Part shown: positions 20,510 through 31,093 of the stretch, one piece after another
Layout of the letters: each line of letters opens with the position of its first letter
How positions within the stretch are numbered: position 1 is the first letter of the stretch
Assembly (NCBI GenBank): GCA_000711775.1
Contig: ARYC01002602.1
Location: forward strand, 1 to 64,000
DNA length: 64,000 nucleotides
DNA from: Oxytricha trifallax
Lineage: Eukaryota > Ciliophora > Spirotrichea > Sporadotrichida > Oxytrichidae
Direction of reading: 5' to 3'
Translations under genes and position numbers: made by a program
Notes under the pieces: model-generated
What the model saw: only the letters and a program-made list of their open reading frames with translations
Database searches by the model: none
What the model was told of the DNA's origin: nothing

Positions 20510-21244
20510 TCACTTTGTTTCATTTTTAATTATTCTTATAAATTTTTATTGTTATAGTGGATTCTATTTAATAAGTTTTCTTTTATTTATCATTTAGTAA
20601 AATAATTGGCATCCTTTGTTTCTTTTCTTACTTAAACAATGATTCTCCTCAAAATTTTAGAGATCACCCATCCTAACATATGATTTAGAAATGCTATACT
20701 AAGCCTTTTAATTTAGAGTTTATTTTCTATGAAATTCAGTCAATTAATTTATTGATTGTATCAGTGAGTTTAACTTGTATTTTATAAGCTTCCCTTCTTC
20801 TTTTAAAACTTTACAATCCAGTAGTCTCCCTCTCCAATTTCTTATGATAATAGTAGGATAGCTCCTTAAAGTTTTTAAGCCATCAGTTTTAAACGCTGAG
20901 TTTAATGTTTTATTGATGACCCAAGTCTCACTTATAAAATTATCAGAAAGTTATGAAGGGATCATCTTGAAAAACCTGTTTTAATAGGGTTTAAACTACC
21001 CGAAATTTTTAGGATATGTATCAGTAATAAAGTATGGAATAACAAAATAGTATAGCAATTCTTGAAGGTTATTAGATTTTCGTATAAGTATTTGCCAAAC
21101 ATCTTCATAATTCTTCAGACGAGATGTTCTATCTAATTTTTATGATCCTATAATGAAGATAAAGTAAAAGGCATATTGCCCAAGTTTTTACGTAGAATCA
21201 TCAGACTTTTTAAAACAACTCTACTCAATAAAGTTCAAAGTACG
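20510..21244 (-). CDS. Unknown 245-codon reading frame
   Basis: In the ciliate code this stretch is open for 245 codons to TGA at 20510. It is protein-like throughout: SCFKKSDDSTQKLGQYAFYF, KNYEDVWQILIRKSNNLQEL, TWVINKTLNSAFKTDGLKTL, YPTIIIRNWRGRLLDCKVLK, then a basic tail (RKLIKQNPLQQQKFIRIIK). The first in-frame ATG is internal (20965). The open frame begins just after a TAG that could end an intron at 21245, so the true start is probably in an upstream exon. It contains one hydrophobic patch (FYFIFIIG). It lies upstream of the methyltransferase on the same strand. Family unknown. Confidence 0.5.
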
Positions 21245-21466
21245 CTATTTTCATTTTTATCAGTAATCGTTATTTAACTAGAATTGCTAAAAATTTTAAG
21301 CTTAAATGCCTATAATTTTATGCCTTAAACTTTTAAGCTAATGCTTTGTGATTCTGCAATAAACTGCAAATCAAATATATGACCAAAGTTTCTGGGTTTA
21401 AAGTGAAAATTTCAACATACTAATCTTAAAAATTTAGCTTGATAGGTTTCTGTTTTTATCTTAGAA

Positions 21467-21538
21467 GGGACCTCAAAATTCCCAGGGACCTCAATTTCCC
21501 CAGGGACCTCAATTTCTCCAGAGACCTCAATTTCCTCA
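21467..21538. repeat. Four 18-bp tandem repeats
   Basis: Four near-identical units of the form gggacctcaatttcccca, differing at one to four positions. The period of 18 keeps both strands open: the reverse strand encodes EIEVPG-type hexapeptides and the plus strand NFPRDL hexapeptides. It may be a repeat within a coding segment or a simple minisatellite. Confidence 0.7.
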
Positions 21539-21615
21539 GTGTAATTATCTTTATGAAGAAGCATAGCCTGGTATCGTATAAATATAAATATATATATATA
21601 CAACTTCGTAAGCAA

Positions 21616-21960
21616 TCATAATTTATAATACGAAAACTTTAATTTATTAATTATTTAATTAACTTTAATACTAATACTTATAAGTCGAATCAAAAATGGA
21701 AATCTCTCTAAAATCATCTTGTCTTATTCTTCATCGCCATTATCATCTTCGTCATCGTAAATATCAAGTCCTTTCTCCCTGTCGTCTTATGCAGCACCTG
21801 TCTTATGACAACTGTGATCTTACCAAGTAGGACGACTATAAAAATAAAAATTAAAGATATACTAATTTTAACTTACATTTAAGTGAGTGCTTTAACTCCA
21901 CCTGCGTCTAATCTATACGAATACTTTTTAATATAGTAAGTTTTTTATTAAATTTATTAA
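21616..21960 (-). CDS. 3' end of an unknown gene with acidic C-terminus
   Basis: The reverse strand reads YYIKKYSYRLDAGGVKALTQ, then a 41-nt GTAAGT...TATAG intron (21836-21876). The frame then continues RPTWQDHSCHKTGAAQDDRE, KGLDIYDDEDDNGDEEQDKM and closes on TGA near 21616, past the acidic run. The spliced join is in frame. Conserved-looking Trp, His and Cys residues precede the acidic tail. The 5' part is not in adjacent sequence (AT-rich, then a dead transposase), so this is one segment of a larger gene. I do not recognise it. Confidence 0.45.
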
Positions 21961-22389
21961 TTTCCTATTATAAATCATAAATGTCCTATTTTTGTCACAA
22001 AATGATTAAGTTAGATTTATTAAGTTAATCAAGATTATTGTCATGTAGAAAATCTTGATTCAATTTTCTACTAAAAAAGCCACTAATAAAAACTCGATGA
22101 TACTCTAACAACTTTTATATGCTCAAAATATAACCTACAAATAAACTTCATAAGTAATTAAACTTACATTTATTTTAGATGCAGAATTTATTAAAAGCTT
22201 CAGCACAGCACTTTAACTAGAAAGACTTTCTTATTAAAAACCAAAGTGGCATCAAGAAAATTTTTACATAAATTAAAATTAAGATATCGCAACCAAAGCA
22301 TGCTCATCTTTACCAAGGAAATTCATCTAACTTATTGAAAAACATCCCTGACATTAAAGGATAAGTTACTATTTTCAATTTATTTTTGA

Positions 22390-23990
22390 TCAAATATAAT
22401 TAAAAAAATTGGAAATCTACTATAAAAGATCTTTCTGCATCACTCATAGTTGTTTCCTTAAATGATTTAAATCAGCTCTTTCAACTTGTTTAAGTACATA
22501 ATTTTCTCTCTAATTTGTCTATAAGAGGTCTTAACTAAACTATTTATCAATATCATCAACTATTCACTGCAATTGACCTTTTTCAATAAATACAAATAAT
22601 TTCTAGACGGGGGCAAGATCAAATTGGTAGGGTCCCAAAAAGAATGTTGATATTTTTAGCTATTCTAGCTTCTCTTTAAGGTAGTTACTCCTGTGATAAG
22701 ATGCATTATCTAGCATTAGCACGTGATTGTCTCTCCAGGATGGATTATATTTTTCAAGGGCTTCAATTGGCTGGAATATAAAGAAGAATACTCCAACGCT
22801 ATTATTTTTGCCTTTAAAGAGCTAAAAAAAACTCCTCCATCACTTCATAGAGCTGCAATCAATCAAACCTATTAGTATCATTTCTAATCCGTGCAAAAAA
22901 GCTATTAAAATTTCGGAGCCCACGCTTTCATATTTGATCTGCTAAATTATAATGAACTTTAGTCAATATTAATAAGAAATTTCCCCTATCCTAACAGCCT
23001 AACATAGTGAATGGCTGTATGGGCTCTCTGATTGATACTATCTGAGGCTATAGAGCTTTTCACTATTATAAGACACTTTCTTTGGGAGGATGTTAAGTAC
23101 ATTTCTTAGAAATTTTCGAATTTATTGAGTTTGATATTTTTACCTTGTCTAGTTCTCTAAATACTTTTGTATCAATAATGGCTTGATTAATTTCTTGTTC
23201 TTTTTATAGATTTCAAAATTAGTTGTTGAGCTTACCAATTCAACCCATACTTTTTAGGTTGGATTGAAAGATTTCTTTTTTATCTTGCGATTTAGCTTAG
23301 GTTTTTATAGTTCTTGCCTAGTGAATTGAAAATGAGTATTAATTCTTTAGTCCATTTACAATCTGAATCCTTAAATCATTAAACTAGCCTTTTCCACTTA
23401 AGCCCTGGTTTTAAACTTCAGTTTAATTTTTCTCCAAGCTAATGGAAAATATTTTTTGAATTCATCAACATTGTCTTAATGTTAGTTAATAGTATGAGAG
23501 ATTCCTTTCCCATAATTCTAAATGAAGCGTTTATCATAGATGAAATTCTAATGTAGAGCCTTCACCAGAAATTTCTATATTCATTAATTTAGGGAACATT
23601 TGAGAAATTTTTCGATAGACCACAGATTGTTTTTGTTATATCCCCAATAATACTGCTTCTAATTAATTAATCATCCTTCAGATTTAATGATTGGTCTTAA
23701 AGATCAGATCTTGGATCAAATTTTTGGTAACTAACTTATTTTTTATGTAAATGAGTTTTCTAAGCATTTTCTATAGAATGCAAGATTTTAGAGTCTAGAT
23801 TAAAGCAAATCAACTCTCTCTATTAATTTGATTAAGCATCTATATAAGTACAGTAGATCAATTTATAGTCGATATCGACAGTTTCAATATCTTAAATAAC
23901 CATTTATTCATTCTAGAATTGATCTCTAATTCCTGGTGCTCCAATATAATTATGAAGATCACTCTATCTTAATCTCTCCATATTTAATAT
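22390..23990 (-). pseudogene. Decayed DDE transposase (Tc1/IS630-like superfamily)
   Basis: The clear part (22600-22800) reads NHVLMLDNASYHRSNYLKEK, with the second catalytic Asp in LDNASYH, then STFFLGPYQFDLAPVQKLF. GPY.FDLAPVE is the usual ending and the Glu is replaced by a TAG (Gln) here. Upstream, YNPSWRDN and VGVFFFIFQPIEALEK are in frame. Further 5', frames change repeatedly and several TGAs appear, so the first catalytic region is not readable. The C-terminus (QLQ...IVDDIDKQFSQDLLQTN) is still recognisable to about 22390. Terminal inverted repeats were not found. Confidence 0.75.
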
Positions 23991-24193
23991 GTTTTAACTT
24001 TGATAATTAATTAAAAGTTTTAAACAAAAAATTATCATTTTATAAATAATTCCTTTACTAGGAAAACCATTTCTTTAATGACGAAGAGGAATTTCTACTG
24101 TCCTCAAGAATTATATCCTAAACACTTTAGCTCCAGCCTCAATGTAATTATTTTATAAATTTAGTATTAAATAGGGAGGCATTCACCTTAATC

Positions 24194-25274
24194 ATGAACT
24201 TGTTTGTAAATGGTCATTACCTCATAAGAGAAGATGGAAACAAGAAGGAATTGTACGATTTTCTAGCTCAGGAATGCGGAGCTTACCTACCCAAACTCCA
24301 ATGCACAAATGTCTACTTCCTTCGCTCAATACTTAACGGTGAAAAAGAAGTAAAAATTAATAAACCTTATATCTTTTAGCATTTGAAAAGAGCAGATGTT
24401 ATTGTCGCTGCTGTTCCATAGATAGACGGGCTAACAGTTGAGGATTTCTTAGAGTATACAGCTTCTAAACCTTCTATCATGACCATTCTTCCTGATCAAA
24501 GCGATTGGCTTCATCTTGATAAAAGATGGATATGTGACATTTTAATATCCCTCGATATAGATGGTGTCATTCAGATGATAACTGATGCCAAAAGAAGTAG
24601 ACGAGCAAAGTTGGACTTAACTCAAGGGCTGCTAGTTCCAATAAGACCTGAATTTGCCAAAGCGCTTGAGGAATCTTTGAGCTTTAGTGGTAAGTTGACA
24701 ATATTTCATTCAACTTTTTAGTACATAAAGAAAGATCTGCTTGCTTGATGAAACCTACAGCATCTAGAAAGAGAAGAGCAAAGGAGATCGAAGAAGTTTA
24801 GCAGGAAGAGCAAAATCTGAGAGAAAATAAATAAAAATATTTAGAAGTAAATAAAAGGATGCGACAAGATTTTGATTAGATGAACAATGAGCTCTAAGAA
24901 TTAAGTTAGTAAAACCCCGTTAGTCAATTAAGAATGAAGATTGGGGATTAAGATTAATAAAATTAAAATATATTTATTATTGTTGTAAATTATTAAAGTT
25001 TGGGCTAATTATTAAAACCATTAGCCCGAATAATTGTCTCTATAAGATAAACCAATCAGGGTGCGTAAATTTGTTTTTAGCCTAATTATATTTAATTTCA
25101 CCCAATAATATATATATATTTTAATTTTATTAATCTTAATCCCCAATCTTCATTCTTAATTGACTAACGGGGTTTTATAAGAACTTGGCCATGAAACTAA
25201 TGGGAACAGGAGTCATTGATGAGGACGGTAACCCAATGGCAAATGGCTAAAACATGAACTCCAGAATAATCTGA
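24194..25274 (+). CDS. Unknown protein with basic coiled-coil (bZIP-like) C-terminus
   Basis: From ATG 24194 (MNLFVNGHYLIREDGNKKEL) the frame passes TAG codons at 24377 and 24419 (Gln) through KRADVIVAAVPQIDGLTVED and LDLTQGLLVPIRPEFAKALE. A 32-nt GTAAGT...TTTAG intron (24690-24721) follows. Exon 2 gives KPTASRKRRAKEIEEVQQEE and a Gln/Glu/Leu coiled coil (RMRQDFDQMNNELQELSQ). The inverted-repeat element at 24912-25175 interrupts it; removing the element with one TA restores the frame into YKNLAMKLMGTGVIDEDGN and TGA at 25272-25274. The basic block followed by heptad-like residues resembles a bZIP, but no canonical basic-region signature is seen. A possible extra 5' exon (MTKRNFYCPQELYPKHFSSS, from 24079) may precede it. 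Function unknown. Confidence 0.65.
24912..25175. mobile_element. TA-flanked inverted-repeat element (MITE) behaving as an IES
   Basis: 264 bp with terminal inverted repeats of about 65 bp (tip aaaccccgttagtcaattaa) and TA on both sides (24910-24911 and 25176-25177), the target duplication typical of Tc1/mariner-derived elements. The centre contains a small palindrome (gggctaat...attagccc). It has no coding capacity. Its precise removal rejoins the host reading frame. Confidence 0.85.
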
Positions 25275-25499
25275 GATGAAGTTTGAAGTTTCATTAATAA
25301 GAACTTAACTTTGATTTAAACACTTTCACAGAATTCAAAAAAAGGATTATTAATTGATATCACGTAAAATTAACTTTAATTCAAATTTTAGTTAGACGGT
25401 TCTAAGATAATATTTTCTCAACTGGCCCTATGAATTTGTTTTCACCTTTACGCCTAAGGGATCATCTTCTGATATAATTGTGTTAAATGGAGGATGTCA

Positions 25500-28400
25500 T
25501 CAATCTAGTTTCATCCTATACTATTCAGAATCAGATTCGCTGCTAATCTCAATTTCATTAGGGTGATCATGAATTAATTGGTAGTCCATTCTATGAGTTC
25601 GTTTACCCAAGATCAATTTTTTATCAGATGCTGATATTCTTTTATGATTCAAGCTCACACTTCTTTGAGGAAACAATATTCCATCGTCAAAGGGTGCGAA
25701 CTACGAGGAGGCAAAGGGTGTGATGTCAAAATTTTGAAATATTTGAGTTGGAAGATCATCTTTGCTTTGTTAGTTATGCCTTTGATCCTCTTTCAAGTTG
25801 AATAATATTCTTGTAGTTTTCAATTCTTCAAAATTTTTTATATCAGTCTATTTGTGGTTTTCCTGTATTTAAACACAGTGATCTAAAGAGGGATCAACTA
25901 TGGGACTCGATGAATCTACCATATTTGCAGTTTCTACCTATTTAAAAAATTAAGAATATTTAAAATCCCCAATTTCGTAATGCTGAATTTGAGAATGCTG
26001 GACCTCCTATGTTTCGATTTAAATTTAGTTATCTCATTTTTGTGAAAGACCTTGATGAAGCTTGAGAAGTCTAAAATGGTTTTCATTGTCTTTTTATTCT
26101 TGTTTAAGCTTTACTAGCTATTCTATGGTGCTTGTATTTACATGGCTGTAAACAAGGTAGTGCAATTGTCCTTTGTTATACAGTCTACCTACTCTGCCAA
26201 CTTTTTTATCTAAAACTCTTTTGTGAAATATATCTGCCATAATTAAATAAAGCCCATCATTCTTCTCTACTTCCTTGGATGTCTTGATATCAGTGCCTCG
26301 ACCCTAAGTTTCTGATAGTAAAAACACACCAAATTTTCCATTTTTATCCCTCTTACAAAGGTTTCTATCCAAGGTCGCTTCAATTTTACATCCGCATAAA
26401 TACTTTCCGGAAATAAAAGAAACTTAAATCTACTTTTTAAACCAATTTTCAAGCATTTAGTAGGAGGTGCTAGCAACTATTATTATTGAGACCAGACTAG
26501 AATGCTTATTTATTATTTACTTCAGCTTTTTGAAGTAATCCAGGATACTTGTGAGAGTGACTTCATTTACAAATGCTGCTTTTCATTGCCATTAATTGAG
26601 ATAATCTCTGGAAAATAAATTTTCTCTGTCTTAAAGAATGTCTCTATAATTTACTTCTATTTCATGCGTAATCAAGATCCTGTCATAGAAATTAGCTATT
26701 TTGCTTTAAGTACATGCTTTATTAAGTTTAGCATAGATGGTACATGTCCATAAAAAAGAATCCAATCTTGCTCATCTATAACAATAGAAGAGTCAATACG
26801 GGTGTTTAAGAATTAATGATTTTCACAGAAATTTTCGAAATCCTTTTGAGTTAGGTAGTATAGTCCACTCTTATTCTCGTACTCATTAACATTTACTCTT
26901 AAGTTGAATTGTTAAATCAGTTACTCAAACTATCGTTCATCTCTTTGTATAAGATGGTCATTTTTGCCAATTATGAATACAGGAGTATCATGTTTCATTG
27001 CTAAATCTATGGCCGAGCTAGTAGTGAGTAATGTTTTACCGTTTCCCATTCCCAGATTGATAAATAGTCGATTGTTTGGCGACTCTAATATATAATTTTA
27101 GCAAAGAGTCTGGAGAGGCAATAACTTAGATTAAAGATTTTTCTCTTGTTGTTTTTAAAAATCAGAGATTTTAAATGCTTATTTATAGCCTGAGTTTACA
27201 AAATTTAGCACTGATCCCTCCCCACTGTTTCTCTCCTGAAATTGCTATAGGGCTTGTTTTTTTTATCTGTGGTGAATTGACTAGCAGACTTAGGAAGTGA
27301 GAGCATCTAGTCAATATTTCGAGAATTGCCGAGTAAAAGATCCTCGATAATTTGTTAGCAATCTTCCTGTTTTTCTCGATCTTTAAGAAGCAAATATCTT
27401 AAGACATCTTTAATATCTCTTCCAATTTCCTAGTCCACATTAAATTGTTTACTGTATGGAGTTAAGAAAGCTTCTTTAAAAAGTTGATGTATTCATTTTG
27501 GTTAAGAAAGTCCCATTTATTGTTTAATATTTCTCTCATCCCATTTAGAAATTTCTTTAATTGATCTTTGATCTAAGCTTAACTCAAGGAACTAATGGTA
27601 ATAATATAATAAACAACTTCGATCGGCATGCCTCTGATGAGTCCTAGACCGTGATCCTCTTTCATCACTCTGATGATTGGCTTGTTGAGGATAAATAAGG
27701 TATTTGGTAGGAGTCTTACGACCTAAATGTCAATTAGCCATTGCAAAAAAATGCTGGTTATCATTGGTAGAACCCCCTTATTTTTGGAGTTGAGGTTGTC
27801 CAATTCAAATGAGAATTCTACATATTCTTGAATCTCATTTATAAATATGAAACTAGCAAGTCCTGATGAAGTAAGGATATCTGGTCAAGTTGCCAACAAG
27901 CAAATCGAACCCCTTCTCAACTCGCTGTCGATTGCGATTATCTCGTTATTATAAAATAGTAGCTAAGCGACAAAAAGTCTTGTCTTCACCTGAAGGTAAT
28001 CATGTATGCTGATGCAGAGCTTATGGATTATTCGAAAAAGCCCATCAAAATTTAAATTTGAGCATGAACTTTTTTAATTTCTTAAAGAATCAATTAGACT
28101 TTAACTGTTTCTTAAATGAATTGCTTCCAAAATATTATATCTGTTATCAGCTGGAAGAAACATAAACTCTCTAAAACAGTTGGCAGTTATTTCTCTTTAC
28201 AGGACCTCTCCGAGATTATTAGACTAAGAGTTTTAACACTACTGCTGATTCAACTTGAGACCGATGTTACTGTTAAGAAAGTTTTCACTTGAGGTCAACT
28301 CTTTTAGTCTTGTTAAGTAATCAACTTGGCTTATGCTAGCGACGCTTTTAGCCTTTAGGACTATGAAGTTCTTTGTTGTTATAGGTTCAAGATTAATTTG

Positions 28401-28724
28401 CTTATGAATCTAGGAATGTCGCTGGAACCAATTAAGGGCTTGAATTCCTGCATCTCGAGGACCTCGTTAATGTTATACTAATACCTGGGAAGAATTTCCT
28501 TAACTCGATCAACATGTTATGGAAATTGAGCTCCTTGATATTGAGAAGGTCTTCCTTTTTTGCTTCCTTGCACTTTTTTGTTAGGGAAATTTAGTCTAGT
28601 TTCCTCGTTTGATCCATTCCTCATTATTCTCCTCGTAGACGTTGTTGCTATATTGGAGCTATTTCTCCAAAGAATAAGGAATCATTGATGCATCCTTATT
28701 TCCTACAGCTTAGTTTTCTGTCAT
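25500..28724 (-). CDS. SecA-like DEAD helicase-domain protein (frame broken in places)
   Basis: Motor motifs are clear on the reverse strand: Walker A NLGMGNGKTLLTTSSAID (27030-27060), KNDHLIQRDE (the SecA-type NDYLAQRD equivalent), Walker B SSIVIDEQDWILF (about 26770), and the second-half motif LLSETQGRGTDIKTSKE (about 26300) with KKVGRVGRLYNKGQLHY. This order matches SecA-type DEAD motors, which occur in large ciliate proteins of unknown role. The N-terminal region (27100-28620) is helical (DVLRYLLLKDREKQEDCQQI; EDLLLGNSRNIDQMLSL). The C-terminus is Ser/Asp-rich (HDHPNEIEISSESDSEQ), ending TGA at 25500. ATG 28724 and ATG 28624 are both possible starts in different frames. Several frame changes and two or three TGAs remain, so it is either IES-rich or decaying. 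Confidence 0.65.
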
Positions 28725-28940
28725 GATGATTAAGTGCTATTTTTGATTTGATGAGTATTTTGTTAAGAATTTGAATTTTAAATTTAAGAATATCAATCAA
28801 GAATTTTGAAAACTTAATAACTAACTTAATTCAAACTTAAAGTATTTATGTACTTTCATAACCATAAATTTTTGCATTTAAGGAGAAAATTCTGTTTAAA
28901 TTTATAGCCTCTTCACTTCCCTTAACTCACTCTTTCATGA

Positions 28941-29392
28941 ATGCTTCCATCTTTATTTGCGAGTAAAGATATCATTATATTAATGGTAACCTCCAAAAAC
29001 TATGAAAGGGATGACCTTGCCTTTGGGGTGCAAATCGATGAACCATGTCATTTTTTAACTTAATTTAAAAGAAAACGCAAATTCTAATAAATTGTCACAA
29101 AATCTCTTGAGCATTCAAGATTTTGATGCCTATTATCAAACTAAACTGTTAGAAAATCGGTGGATTAAATATATGGAGAAATAGTGGAATAGGTTACAGT
29201 TCAAATTTGATGGGAGTGTTTTGAGAAGCTTATTAGACTACTTTCCCCAAAAAATTAGAAATTGAGGTAATTATTGTCGCTCTAAAACTTAGAATAATTT
29301 ATTCCAGTTTCATCAATTGGAAAGAATAAAGAACAGTTGGGTGGAGGGAAGTTTGGATCGATGGCTCTCAACTGGATTGTAGTAAATTATGA
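28941..29392 (+). CDS. Hypothetical protein with one intron and two candidate micro-IESs
   Basis: ATG at 28941 follows an in-frame TGA and opens MLPSLFASKDIIILMVTSKN, then DDLAFGVQIDEPCHFLTQFK. A 10-nt segment between AAATT copies (29079-29083 and 29089-29093) breaks the frame; omitting it gives KRKLSQNLLSIQDFDAYYQT and NRWIKYMEKQWNRLQFKFDG. Near 29250 a second AAATT pair 7 nt apart, followed by a 41-nt GTAATT...CCAG intron (29267-29307), leads to SFINWKEQRTVGWREVWIDG and TGA at 29390. The product would be about 128 residues, rich in Trp and Lys. Family unknown. It is divergent from the SecA-like gene, whose possible starts lie 217 and 317 bp away. Confidence 0.5.
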
Positions 29393-29399
29393 AACATGG

Positions 29400-29865
29400 T
29401 AAAATATGTTGGTTGAATTATGAGAAATAGTTTAAACTTAATTCAAACAGGCGGAGTTAAGACTTAATCTAGATTAATTATTTTCTTTTACTCTACTCTC
29501 AAAAATTCTACCTTAGTAGAACTCTATAGAGAAAAATAAGATTCATTAATTAATATTAGCAATAGCATTATAATTTCTTATAGGTACCATGTTATTCTAG
29601 AATTTTAATATTTATTAAATCATATAATAATTTACTTTAAGCTTATTTAATTTATGATTAAATATTAGTATATCTTAGATCTTTAATAATTTAAATAGTC
29701 AGGTGTTTAAAATGTTAACCTAAGAATTAACTAAATTTTATTTTATAAGAAATATTAAAAATGTAACTAACTTAAGAATATAAAGATCTGATCTTTGCCT
29801 TTAAAATTTTAACGAGAATTTGAATCAGTAAATCCTATAATAAATTGTTTTGAAGAAAAACAAGA
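29400..29865. other. AT-rich spacer
   Basis: Nothing recognisable apart from a long frame open only because TGA is rare in AT-rich DNA. It ends at the 5' edge of LINE copy D. Confidence 0.4.
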
Positions 29866-30512
29866 GAGACATAGCAAGACTAACACTGGTATAACTAACT
29901 CCCGGATTGTGCAATTAGGAACAACAAGATTGGACTTAACAACCAATTAGAAGAAAGGAAAGCAAAATGGAGTGATGCAATCCGAAACATGGAATAGAGC
30001 TTTGAAAGAAATGATTTGAATGGATTTTTCTACTAGGTAAAGAGACAAACCAAGAGTAGAAAATAAATGGAACCTATCAAAGGCCTACTAATAAATGGAG
30101 AAAGAGTAAACCTGGGGGAGGAGGTATAAGTAGAAATTATCTAGTTTTATAACAAGTTATACCTACACGAAAGATAAAAGAAAGGGGAGAACCCCTAATT
30201 AAGAGATTAGTTGATGATAAACTGGGAAGACCTTGAATAGTTTTACAACACAAACGACGTGGAAAGGAGCATCAAAGAATGTAATTTCAACAAAGCTATT
30301 GGCCCTAACGTATCTGATGGAAAAATTCAAACAAAGTCAGTAACTATTCGAAAATAAATATGCGAAAAGATTGTATTAGGGCTGAAGTCGGTATAAATCC
30401 CACAATATATTAATGAAGGTAGTTTGGTTCTACTTAGGAAGAATGCAGTAGGACATCATCCAGAAGTGAACAACACAAGACCTATACTAATAAACTCTTA
30501 CCTTTTAAAAAG

Positions 30513-31093
30513 ATATCGATCATAAATTTTATAAATTAAAAAGTTGTTTTAATCAAATATAGAAACGTAAGAATCTTATAATTAATTAGATTAAATTAGA
30601 AATGGGATTTAAAACTACAGTGAATATCTCCGAATATACAACGACTTTCGATCATCTATCATGTAAGTAAGTAAATTTAGCTCATAAAGTATTATTAAAT
30701 TATACTAAGTACGCATTTGACAGTAAATAGAGCTAAAAAATACAAATAATTTATTACTTATATTATCTTTAATGGTTTAAATCAGGGTGACCCATAAATC
30801 ATGCACTTTTACAGAAAATTAAGAAAATTTTATTATAGCTAAAAACCTTAAAGTTTAAGACAAGACGTCTTACTTCGCAGGAATAGAATCTTTTTAGAAA
30901 ATAATAAATAAAATAAATAAATAAAAAGCATAATTATTCACTCATACCTTATAAAAACAAATAATTGAAAATTTCTCTATATTTTTCAATTTTTTGCACT
31001 GATAATAATGATTTAATTTATATATATGTAATTCATGACAGTTTCTATATTTTAAGTTTATTTTTATTCCTATTCTTTTGTATTTTATCAATA
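30513..31093. mobile_element. About 580-bp insertion in LINE copy D
   Basis: It splits the RT between SYLLK and ILEKVIINK. It shares a block near 30872 (ttcgcaggaatagaat) and its right end (ctattcttttgtatttt, then atcaata) with the insertion in the TBE at 51265-51805. No coding capacity is seen, and short ends atatcgat / atcaatat are weakly inverted. Confidence 0.55.

Noticed and set aside
21439..21621. Plus-strand NFPRDL-repeat peptide as a gene
   Set aside because: Produced by the 18-bp tandem repeat, which opens both strands; no flanking coding signal.
27200..28620. Treating every frame change in the SecA-like gene as an IES
   Set aside because: Several changes sit in A or T homopolymers and lack a convincing direct repeat; indels or decay are equally likely.
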